Below are positions 49,901 to 61,008 of a DNA stretch of 64,000 bases, piece by piece (position 1 is the stretch's first letter; the number at the start of each line of letters is the position of its first letter). The notes under the pieces were generated by a model. It did no database searches. It saw only the letters and a list, made by a program, of their open reading frames with translations, and had not been told where the DNA came from. Position numbers and translations under genes: made by a program. Location of the stretch: positions 8,498,501 through 8,562,500 of the forward strand of contig OX392532.1 in the NCBI GenBank assembly GCA_947623455.1, read 5' to 3'. Origin of the DNA: Mimachlamys varia (taxonomy: Eukaryota; Mollusca; Bivalvia; Pectinida; Pectinidae).

Positions 49901-52900
49901 AACTATGTATATGTATCTAATTGGTAACCATGTATCTAATTGATAACCATGTATATGTATCTAATTGATAACCATGTATATGTATCTAATTGATAACCAT
50001 GTATATGTATCTAATTGGTAACCATGTATCTAATTGATAACTATGTATATGTATCTAATTGGTAACCATGTATCTAATTGGTAACCATGTATATGTATCT
50101 AATTGATAACTATGTATATGTATCTAATTGGTAACCATGTATCTAATTGATAACCATGTATATGTATCTAATTGATAACCATGTATATGTATCTAATTGG
50201 TAACCATGTATCTAATTGGTAACCATGTATATGTATCTAATTGATAACTATGTATATGTATCTAATTGATAACTATGTATATGTATCTAATTGGTAACCA
50301 TGTATCTAATTGGTAACCATGTATATGTATCTAATTGATAACCATGTATATGTATCTAATTGGTAACCATGTATCTAATTGGTAACCATGTATATGTATC
50401 TAATTGGTAACCATGTATATGTATCTAATTGATAACTATGTATATGTATCTAATTGATAACCATGTATATGTATCTAATTGATAACTATGTATATGTATT
50501 TAATTGATAACTATGTATATGTATCTAATTGATAACCATGTATATGTATCTAAATGACTACCATGTATCTAATTGATAACCATGTATATGTATCTAATTG
50601 ATAACCATGTATATGTATCTAATTGATAACCATGTATCTAATTGATAACTATGTATATGTATCTAAATGATAACTATGTATATGTATCTAATTGATAACC
50701 ATGTATCTAGTTGATAACCATGTATATGTATCTAATTGATAACAATGTATATGTATCTAATTGATAACTATGTATATGTATCTAATTGATAACTATGTAT
50801 ATGTATCTAATTGATAACCATGTATATGTATCTAATTGATAAATATGTATATGTATCTAATTGGTAACCATGTATATGTATCTAATTGATAACCATGTAT
50901 ATGTATCTAAGTGATAACCATGTATATGTATCTAATTGATAACTATGTATATGTATCTAATTGATAACTATGTATATGTATCTAATTGGTAACCATGTAT
51001 CTAATTGATAACCATGTATATGTATCTAATTGATAACCATGTATCTAATTGATAACCATGTATATGTATCTAATTGATAACTATGTATATGTATCTAATT
51101 GATAACTATGTATATGTATCTAATTGATAACTATGTATATGTATCTAATTGATAACCATGTATATGTATCTAATTGATAACTATGTATATGTATCTAATT
51201 GATAACTATGTATATGTATCTAATTGATAACCATGTATATGTATCTAATTGATAACCATGTATATGTATCTAATTGGTAACCATGTATATGTATCTAATT
51301 GATAACCATGTATATGTATCTAATTGGTAACCATGTATATGTATCTAATTGATAACCATGTATATGTATCTAATTGATAACCATGTATATGTATCTAATT
51401 GGTAACCATGTATATGTATCTAATTGATAACCATGTATATGTATCTAATTGATAACCATGTATATGTATCTAATTGATAACCATGTATATGTATCTAATT
51501 GATAACCATGTATATGTATCTAATTGGTAACCATGTATCTAATTGATAACCATGTATATGTATCTAATTGATAACTATGTATATGTATCTAATTGGTAAC
51601 AATGTATCTAATTGATAACCATGTATATGTATCTAATTGGTAACAGTGTATCTAATTGGTAACCATGTATCTAATTGGTAACCATGTATATGTATCTAAT
51701 TGATAACTATGTATATGTATCTAATTGGTAACTATGTATATGTATCTAATTGGTAACCATGTATCTAATTGGTAACCATGTATATGTATCTAATTGATAA
51801 CTATGTATATGTATCTAATTGATAACCATGTATATGTATCTAATTGGTAACAATGTATCTAATTGATAACCATGTATATGTATCTAATTGGTAACAGTGT
51901 ATCTAATTGGTAACCATGTATCTCACTGGTAACCATGTATCTTATTGGTAACTATGTATCTAATGGGTAACTATGTATCTAATTGGTTACCATGTATCTA
52001 ATTGGTAACTATGTATCTCACTGGTAACCATGTATCTTATTGGTAACTATGTATCTAATGGGTAACTATGTATCTAATTGGTTACCATGTATCTAATTGG
52101 TAACCATGTATCTAATTGGTAACCATGTATCTAATTGGTAACCATGTATCTAATTGGTAACTATGTATCTAATTGGTACTAGTATATATAATTGGTAACA
52201 GTGTATCTAATTGCAAATCATGTATCTAATTTCAAATCATGTATCTAATTGGTAACCATAAATCTAATTGGTTACTGTGTATCTCATAGGTAAATATCTA
52301 CATTATTAGAAACCATATATCTAATTGGTAACCATGTATCTAATAAGTAACCATGTATCTAATTGGTAACCATGTATCTAATTGGTAACCATGTATATAA
52401 TTGGTAACCATGTATCTAATTGATAACCATGTATGTAATTGGTAACCATGTATCTAATTGGTAACCATGTATGTAATTGGTAACCATGTATGTAATTGGT
52501 ATACATGTAAATAATTGGTAACCATGTATCTAATTGGTAACCATGTATCTCACTGGTAACCATGTACCTAATTGGTAACCATGTATGTAATTGGTAACCA
52601 TGTATCTAATTGGTAACCATGTATGTAATTGGTAACCATATATCTAATTGGTAACCATGTACCTAATTGGTAACCATGTTTCTAATTGGTAACCATGTAT
52701 CTAATTGGTAACCATGTATCTAATTGATAACGATTTATCTAATTGGTAACAGTGTATCTCACTAGTAACCATGTATGTAAATGGTAACCATGTATCTAAT
52801 TGGTAACCATGTACATGTGTTCAATTGGTAACCATGCATTTAATTGATAATCATGTATATAAATTGTAGCCATATATCTAATTGGTAACCATGTATCTAA

Positions 52901-55900
52901 TTGGTAACCATGTATCTAATTGGTAACCATGTATGTAATTGGTATCCATGTATATAATTGGTAACCATGTATGTAATTGGTAACCATGTATATAATTGGT
53001 AACCATGTATCTAATTGGTAACCGTGTATGTAATTGGTAACCATGTATCTAATTGGTAACCATGTATGTAATTGGTATCCATGTAAATAGTTGGTTACCA
53101 TGTATATAATTGGTAACCATGTATGTAATTGGTATCCATGGATATAATTGGTAACCATGTATCTAATTGGTTACCATGTATCTAATTGGTAACCATGTAC
53201 CTAATTGGTAACCATGTATCTAATTGGTAATCATGTATCTAATTGATAACGATGTATCTAATTCGTAACCATGTATCTAATTGGTAACCATGTACCTATA
53301 GGTAACAGTGTATCTCACTAGTAACCATGTATATAATTGGTAACAATGTATCTAATTGGTAACAGTGTATGTAATTGGTAACCATGTATGTAATTGGTAA
53401 CCATGTATGTAATTGGTAACCATGTATCTAGTTGGTAACCATGTATCTAATTGGTAACCATGTAACTTATTGGTAACCATGTATCTAATTGGTAACTATG
53501 TATCTAATTTGTAACAGTGTATCTAATTGGTAACCATGTATCTAATTGGTAAGCATGTATCTCACTAGTAACCATGTATCTAATTGGTAAGCATGTATCT
53601 CACTAGTAACCATGTATCTAATTGGTAATCATGTATGTAATTGTTATCCATGTATATAATTGGTAACCATGTATGTAATTGGTAACCATGTATGTAATTG
53701 TTAACCATGTATATAATTGGTAACCATGTATATAATTGGTAACCATGTATGTAATTGGTAACCATGTATCTAATTGATAACCATGTATGTAATTGGTAAC
53801 CATGTATCTAATTGGTAACCATGTATCTCACTGGTAACCATGTACCTAATTGGTAACCATGTATGTAATTGGTAACCATGTATGTAATTGGTAACCATGT
53901 ATGTGATTGGTAACCATGTATCTAATTGGTAACCATGTACCTAATTGGTAACCATGTATCTAATTGGTAACCATGTATCTAATTGGTAACCATGTATCTA
54001 ATTGGTTACCATGTATCTAATTGATAACGATGTATCTAATTGGTAACAGTGTATCTCACTAGTAACCATGTATGTAATTGGTAACAATGTATCTTATTGG
54101 TAACCATGTACATGTGTTCAATTGGTAACCATGCATTTAATTGATAATCATGTATCTAAATTGTAGCCATGTATCTAATTTGTAACCATGTATCTAATTG
54201 GTAATCATGTATGTAATTGGTATCCATGTATATAATTGGTAACCATGTATGTTATTGGTAACCATGTATATAATTGGTAACCATGTATCTAATTGGTAAC
54301 CATGTATGTAACTGGTAACCATGTATCTAATTGGTAACCATGTATGTAATTGGTATCCATGTAAATAATTGGTAACCATGTATATAATTGGTAACCATGT
54401 ATGTAATTGGTAACCATGTATGTAATTGGTAATCATGTATGTAATTGGTATCCATGTATATAATTGGTAACCATGTATGTAATTGGTAACCATGTATATA
54501 ATTGGCAACCATATATGTAATTGGTAACCATGTATATAATTGGTAACCATGTATGTAATTGGTAACCATGTATCTAATTGGTAACCATATATCTAATTGG
54601 TAACCATGTATCTAATTGGTAACCATGTATCTCACTGGTAACCATGTACCTAATTGGTAACCATGTATGTAATTGGTAACCATGTATGTAATTGGTAACC
54701 ATGTATGTAATTGGTAACCATGTATCTAATTGGTAACCATGTACCTAATTGGTAACCATGTATCTAATTGGTAACCATGTATCTCACTGGTAACCATGTA
54801 TCTAATTGGTAACCATGAATCTAATTGATAACGATGTGTCTAATTGGTAACAGTGTATCTCACTAGTAACCATGTATGTAATTGGTAACCATGTATGTAA
54901 TTGGTAACCATGTATCTAATTGGTAACGATGTGTCTAATTGGTAACAGTGTATCTCACTAGTAACCATGTATGTAATTGGTAACCATGTAGCTAATTGGT
55001 AACCATGAATCTAATTGATAACGATGTGTCTAATTGGTAACAGTGTATCTCACTAGTAACCATGTATGTAATTGGTAACCATGTATGTAATTGGTAACCA
55101 TGTATCTAATTGATAACGATGTGTCTAATTGGTAACAGTGTATCTCACTAGTAACCATGTATGTAATTGGTAACCATGTATGTAATTGGTAACCATGTAT
55201 CTAATTGGTAACCATGAATCTAATAGGTAACGATGAATCTAATTGGTAACCATGTATCTCACAAGTAACCATGTATCTCACTGGTAACCATGTATCTCAC
55301 TGGTAACCATGTATCTAATTGGTAACCATGTATCTAATTGGTAACCATGAATCTAATTGATAATGATGTGTCTAATTGGTAACAGTGTATCTCACTAGTA
55401 ACCATGTATGTAATTGGTAACCATGTATGTAATTGGTAACCATGTATCTAATTGGTAACGATGAATCTAATAGGTAACCATGTATCTAATTGGTAACCAT
55501 GTATCTAATTGGTAACCATGTATCTAATTGGTAACGATGAATCTAATTGGTAACCATGTATCTCACAAGTAACCATGTATCTAATTGGTAACGATGAATC
55601 TAATAGGTAACCATGTATCTAATTGGTAACCATGTGTTCAATTGGTAACCATGCATCTAATTGGTAACGATGAATCTAATAGGTAACCATGTATCTCACA
55701 AGTAACCATGTATCTAATTGGTAACCATGTATCTAATTGGTAACCATGTATATAATTGGTAACCATGTATATGTATATAATTGGTAACCATGTATCTCAC
55801 TAGTAACCATGTATCTAATTGGTAACCATGTATCTAATTGATAATCATGTATCTAAATTGTAGCCATGTATCTAATTGGTAACCATGAATCTAAATGGTA

Positions 55901-56022
55901 ACGATGAATCTAATTGGTAACCATATATCTAATTGGTAACCATGTACCTAATTGGTTACCATGTATCTAATTGGTAATCATGCATCTAGTTGGTTACCAT
56001 GTATCTAATTTGTAACCATATC
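37905..56022. repeat. 18-kb AT-rich satellite of 25-bp and 19-bp units
   Basis: Two forms of one monomer alternate: a 25-mer TATCTAATTGATAACCATGT+ATATG and a 19-mer TATCTAATTGATAACCATG. Up to about 51.6 kb the GATAAC form and the 25-mer dominate. From about 51.9 kb the 19-mer with GGTAACC dominates, with many CTCACTAGTAACC and TGTAATTGG variants. A distinctive block (CTCATAGGTAAATATCTAC...) recurs at 42011, 46613 and 52283. Minus-strand frames encoding MVTNYIHGYQLHTWLP are repeat artefacts. No gene was seen inside. Confidence 0.98.
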
Positions 56023-56075
56023 CATGTATTGTCCACTGTAACGGAAAACTCATTTTCACTACTAAGACAACAGCG

Positions 56076-56140
56076 TAACGTCATATACAATAACTTGACG
56101 TCATATCCGCATAACGTCATATACAATAACTTGACGTCAT
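56076..56140. promoter_or_regulatory. Duplicated 29-bp block with perfect CRE palindromes
   Basis: TAACGTCATATACAATAAC followed by TTGACGTCAT occurs at 56076-56104 and 56112-56140. TGACGTCA, the CREB/ATF consensus palindrome, is at 56096-56103 and 56132-56139. No gene start is near, so any function is conjecture. Confidence 0.4.
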
Positions 56141-56510
56141 TTGTATGTCACGTCACAATAGTGTTCCCACAGTAACAAGACCCATTTGAATATTTGTTGT
56201 ACGTGGGCAATATAGTTTATGTTGAACCCTAGTTATTCCGTGACAAATGACCTGTGTTGTTTAGAAATGCACACAATGTCATATACATTGCAAGCTAAAT
56301 GTAATAAAACCAACTTTCTTATATCATTTAAATTTGTTTGAATTGGGTGTTTGTACTCGGTAAAGCAGTTTGCTCTCTCAGGGCAGCTGGTCGGACTCTG
56401 CAGTCGTACAGACAGCTTTAAGTTGGCTTATACAACTACACGAGCTTATTGTTATGTCTAGGCAAATAAAAAACCTATTATCAAGCTGACTTGGCAAAAG
56501 TAATGTTATA

Positions 56511-56586
56511 AGGTCAATAGGTCAACGACAGTCGGGTTTAAAGGTCAATAGGTCAACAGCAGTCGGGTTATAAGGTCAATAGTTCA
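56511..56586 (+). promoter_or_regulatory. Three tandem AGGTCA direct repeats with 2-bp spacing (DR2-like)
   Basis: AGGTCA-AT-AGGTCA at 56511-56524 and 56542-56555, and AGGTCA-AT-AGTTCA at 56573-56586, on a 31-bp period. DR2 is a known nuclear-receptor (RXR heterodimer) arrangement. Here it could simply be a small tandem duplication. Confidence 0.4.
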
Positions 56587-56589
56587 ACA

Positions 56590-57540
56590 ACAGACAGGTG
56601 CACATGATTTCATGTTTGCATTGCTTATGCCCGTCAAAGCGCCTCGATAATAATGATATTACCATTTTAACGACAAACTGTACAGTCGTATGGTATTGTA
56701 CAGCTGATAAATTATGTATACGTTGTGTGGTGCATGCCGGGGTGTGATGAACACTACAGAATGCGGTGTATTTACAATTGTCGTCCATTGTACATATATA
56801 CATTTTGTATGTATCTATTGTAAACAATGTGCTATAAATATAACAAACCGGAACAGGGAGTCACGTGTGTGTAGAGTGTGTGCCTAGTGTAGTCATAATC
56901 ACAGGGTTAAGGCATGTGTGATCGATGTTCTGAAAATTGACTGGACATTATTTCCTGACAAGATGATTCCTGATATTTGACGTCACTGTTACATAACCTG
57001 TGTCACGAGCGAAAGCCAGGGAAGCAGGGGCCGTCTGTACGTATACACGTTTTCTGGTTGATATTTATGTAATATAGCTGTAGTATGTTATGTGTAAGTA
57101 TATATGTGTATAATGGTCGATACTGTCGTGAACATTGTGATGTCTTGGATATATACGTGTACACGCAAGCACGTGATGAATGGGGAACGCTTGTGATAAT
57201 GGCTGACATACGTAAGTGATATGGTAAGATCGATATATTTGCTGGGGTAATGGTATTTTAATCACAAAAGAAATCGTGAAAATGTAAGTAGAATACATGC
57301 AGTACAAGCTGTAAAACTGTACATTAGAATGAGCACTTCCTTCTATCGACATAGATTACCTGAAGCGAAGTTAAGCGTGTACATCGCATTTTGTAATCTG
57401 TTTTTTATGTCTGTAATAGAACACCCCAGTGCCTTACACAGATAGTGCCCGGTAGTATTGGTTAGAACTTTATACGCCTTGGTGATAATATTATATGTGG
57501 CTGGTTAGCTTTATCATATAGTAACACTGTTATGGGTGGA
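56590..57540. other. Unannotated stretch
   Basis: Short open frames (68-95 codons, minus strand) have no recognisable features and look like chance. Nothing else seen. Confidence 0.4.
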
Positions 57541-58030
57541 AAATTAGCTTAGTTACAAGCGTACAAAGTAGCTACAATGTATCTATTCGTAGCTTGTTAG
57601 ATTACTAAAGTACACAGTGGGTATCTATGTATGGCTTGTAAGCTTAGTTACAAACCTCTACAAAGTGGCTTAGTTTCATAACAACAAAGTGGCTTTGTAT
57701 TCGTGGCTTGTTAGCATAGTTACAAACCTCTACAAAGTGGCTATATTTTAATAGCTTGTTCGCTTAATGTCAAACCTACAAAGTGGCTATCAATTCGTAG
57801 CTTATTATCTTAGTTACAAACCTACAAAGTGGCTATTTATTGGTGGCTTATTATCTTAGTTACAAACCTACAAAGTGGCTATTTATTGGATGCTTATTAT
57901 CTTAGTTACAAGCCTATAATACAAATTGGCTTAGTTGCAAGCCTACAAAGTCACTAGCTATTGGTGGCTTGTAAGCTTAGTTACAAACCTACAAAATGGT
58001 TTAGTTACAAACCTACAAAGTGGCTATCTA
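57541..58030. repeat. Degenerate ~40-50 bp tandem repeat
   Basis: About ten diverged copies of TTAGTTACAAACCTACAAAG followed by TGGCTAT and a short variable piece. Confidence 0.85.
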
Positions 58031-58094
58031 TAAATATATATGGGACTGGGGCTTACTAGCTACGGTCATTCAAGGACGCATAGTTTAAGTAGTG

Positions 58095-58250
58095 GAGGAA
58101 ACCGGAGTTCCTGGAGAAAACCATCGACCTACGGCTAGTACTTGGCGACAGCCCCATATGTAGGCATCGAACTCGCGACCCAGAGGTAGAGGGCTAGTGG
58201 TATCAGAATGTCTGATACCTTAGCCACTTGGCCACCGCCCCTTCCCTCCC
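58095..58250 (-). mobile_element. tRNA-derived SINE
   Basis: The minus strand gives A box TGGCCAAGTGG (58224-58234) and B-box-like GAGTTCGATGC (58164-58174), with an intervening stem typical of long-variable-arm tRNAs. The plus-strand body has GGAAACCGGAGTTCCTGGAG. Confidence 0.6.
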
Positions 58251-58511
58251 TTCCCGTGATAGCTCCAAATCCAATATATAGTGGCCGAGATACGCCCTAG
58301 AAACTTGTATTTCGTTCTCCGTAGTCAACGTCGACCTCGTGTAATATCGCGGTGCTACTATTTCAGTACTCAGCATCTTTTATTTTGTAATTGTACCTAC
58401 ATTCATTAAGATATTCTCCGAAAATAAATACATTGTCACAGTATTTCAGTATTTGAGACCGAGGTCAAAGGTCAAATAGAGGTCACCTAGACCCAGTCTA
58501 CATTTTGTTCT

Positions 58512-58620
58512 GTTGTGGCGGGAATCGAACCCAGGACTCCCGCTTGGTAGGCGAGCGTTTTAACCATTGAGCCAAAAGTCCGGACGTCAGGCTCGAGGGC
58601 CTAACGCTGCATAAGTTTAC
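58512..58620 (-). mobile_element. tRNA-Gly-like SINE, copy 1
   Basis: Minus-strand A box TGGCTCAATGGTT (58562-58574), anticodon-arm text CTCGCCTACCAAGCGGG with an ACC triplet, and B box GGTTCGATTCC (58521-58531). This resembles tRNA-Gly, but the acceptor stem is not formed, so it is a SINE head and not a tRNA gene. Its tail includes CTAACGCTGCATAAGTTTAC. Confidence 0.65.
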
Positions 58621-58796
58621 CACACTCCTCCCCATCTTAATTTTGAAGTCCTTTTTATCCCTCCGAGATCATACCCGTTTCGACTTACGGTAGCTACCAC
58701 ACGTCATTTCTGACGATGATCCATGCATAGGGCAAGGACAGTCATCACCAGATGGGAAGGGAAAATCCCTTTGCCGATGACGCCATTGTTGTGACT

Positions 58797-58915
58797 GCAC
58801 CGGGAATTGAACCTGGGACTCCTGCTGGGTTGGCGAGCGTTCTAACCATTAAGCCAAAAGTCTGGACGTTAGGCTCAAGGACCTAACGCTGCCTAATTTT
58901 ACCACAGTCCCTTCT
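58797..58915 (-). mobile_element. tRNA-Gly-like SINE, copy 2
   Basis: Same layout as 58512-58620: A-box complement AACCATTAAGCCA at 58844-58856 and B-box complement GGAATTGAACC at 58803-58813, about 282 bp further on. Diverged by several substitutions (CAACCCAGC in the anticodon arm). Confidence 0.65.
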
Positions 58916-59267
58916 GTTAATGGATCCTGTATTTCACAAACTGCAACTCCCAAATATACACAGCCACATCATATACACCGGGAGACCGTCCTGACATGAC
59001 ATTAGCTGATGATAGAATGTAAAACAAAATAAGACCTTTTCGGTAACTGAGGTCATGGCCAAAGGTCAAACAGGGGAACTTACCGCTGCGGTTCGAAACT
59101 CCTCGTTGTTGTTAACGGACGTATGATTTCACCCAGCAGATAACACAACCTCCGATCATTTTGTGGAAATATCTTAGAAGATATTGTTTCAAACACATAC
59201 CATTGTTTATATATATGTAAATAAATATATTGCCCCTCCTAGGTTATGTCACGTGTGTGGTTGAATA

Positions 59268-59448
59268 CACGGGGACCTGAGAATTTGTTACAGCTAGTTT
59301 TCGACCTAAACTAAGATGTCTAGAGTTATTTTACACGTTTGGGGGTTTAAATTAATTTTTGATAAAAATACCCCCCAAATTAATGGTCATAAATCCCTAA
59401 CAATCCTAGTTTATGTTCAAAACAAGCTATCACAAAGCCTCAGGTCCC
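59268..59448. mobile_element. Foldback MITE with 12-bp flanking direct repeat
   Basis: Inverted arms start GGGGACCTGAG and end CTCAGGTCCC, pairing imperfectly over most of 180 bp. TGTGGTTGAATA stands on both sides (59256-59267 and 59449-59460) and could be a target duplication. Confidence 0.7.
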
Positions 59449-59796
59449 TGTGGTTGAATAAAACCGGAAACACGACCAACACCAGTTATCGGATCTGGAG
59501 CCAATTGAGACTCGCACACGAACAAATGTCTAAGTTTGAAATTCAGTCTTTTATGATGTATTAAAATGTGAATATTTTAATATCAATAAATTGAGTAAAA
59601 ATGCCGTTGACGGACATTAATATAATAAAAAAATAAAGTGAGTGAGTGTTGGTGAGTAAGATGACGATGTACTATGTTACAGGTATAACACCAGATGTGC
59701 TGACGATGTATAATGTTACAGGTATAACACCAGATGTGCTGACGTGATCGATACATACAGGTGTTTATTATTACACAGCAAGGTATGATACTAACG

Positions 59797-60650
59797 GCGA
59801 CTAACGGTATATCTGGACTTACCACTACCTGTGACACTAACGGTATCTCTGGACTTACCACTACCTGTGACACAAACGGTATCTCTGGACTTACCACTAG
59901 TCACAGGACTTACCACTTCCTGTGACACTAACGGAATCCCTAGACTTACCACTAACGGTATCTGTGGACTTACCACTACATGTGACGCTAACGGTATTTC
60001 TGGACTTACCACTACCTGTGACGCTAACGGTATCTCTGGACTTACCACTACCTGTGACGCTAACGGTATCTCTGGACGTACCACTACATGTGACACTAAC
60101 AGTATCTCTGGACTTACCACTACAAGTGACGCTAGCGGTATCTCTCGACTTACCACTACCTGTGACACTAACGGTATCTCTGGACTTACCACTACCTGTG
60201 ACGCTAACGGTATCTCTGGACTTACCACTACCTGTGACGTTAACGGTATCTCTGGACTTACCACTACCTGTGCCGTTAACGGTATCTCTGGACTTACCAC
60301 TACCTGTGACGCTAACGGTATCTCTGGACTTATCACTACACGTGACACTAACAGTATCTCTGGACTTACCACTACCAGTGACGCTAGCGGTATCTCTCGA
60401 CTTACCACTTCCTGTGACACTAACGGTATCTCTAGACTTACCACTTCCTGTGACACTAACGGTATCTCTCGACTTACCACTACCTGTGACACTAACGGTA
60501 TCTCTCGACTTACCACTACCTGTGACGCTAACGGTATCTCTGGACTTACCACTACCTGTGACATTAACGGTATCTCTAGACTTACCACTTCCTGTGACAC
60601 TAACGGAATCTCTAGACTTACCACTTCATGTGACACGAACGTACCACTTC
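59797..60650. repeat. 36-bp minisatellite, ~23 copies, upstream of SLC28 copy 2
   Basis: The unit runs CTTACCACTACCTGTGACGC then TAACGGTATCTCTGGA. The array ends about 360 bp before the SLC28 copy 2 start codon. Since 36 is a multiple of three, two plus frames (288 and 244 codons) and one minus frame (307 codons) stay open with 12-residue repeats. None has a credible start context or known domain. Confidence 0.95.
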
Positions 60651-61008
60651 CTATGATAGTGGACTGGTTGGCCAGTTTAAAGATAAAAGACAGATAACCG
60701 AAACCCGGGGTCAAGTGCTTGGTCCAGAAGGAATTTCGAAATAATGTTATCTTTCATGAAATGTTACACACATATTTAGGGTATCAACAACAACTAATTT
60801 GATATCTCTCACAGAACCAATGTCCATTACTATAAGTTTCACTTGTAAATTAATATTTACATTTCTTAATCAGGAATCATGGACAGCACTTAAGACCAAA
60901 CAGAAGTGTTTACCCTCCGAGGAAGTGTGTAGCAGTGCTGTATTAGGAGCCTGATCTATACCTATAAAGTGTGGAGTCTCGGACAGTAACTTGTGACCTT
61001 GTGTTAAA
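60651..61008 (+). promoter_or_regulatory. 5' region of SLC28 copy 2
   Basis: A splice-acceptor-like ATTTCTTAATCAG ends at 60873, so the start codon may lie on a second exon with a non-coding exon upstream. A short upstream ATG follows at about 60879 and stops after four codons. Confidence 0.35.

Noticed and set aside
52378..54569. Minus-strand frames MVTNYIHGYQLHTWLPI
   Set aside because: Translations of the 19-bp satellite; the frame rotates every unit and carries no signal beyond the repeat.
58512..58578. Functional tRNA-Gly(ACC)
   Set aside because: A and B boxes and the anticodon arm are present, but the acceptor stem does not pair, the T stem has a mismatch, and a diverged copy with the same tail lies 282 bp away. 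It is a SINE head.
59791..60714. 307-codon minus and 288/244-codon plus frames
   Set aside because: 36-bp period effect. Kept only as a low-interest finding because of its position.
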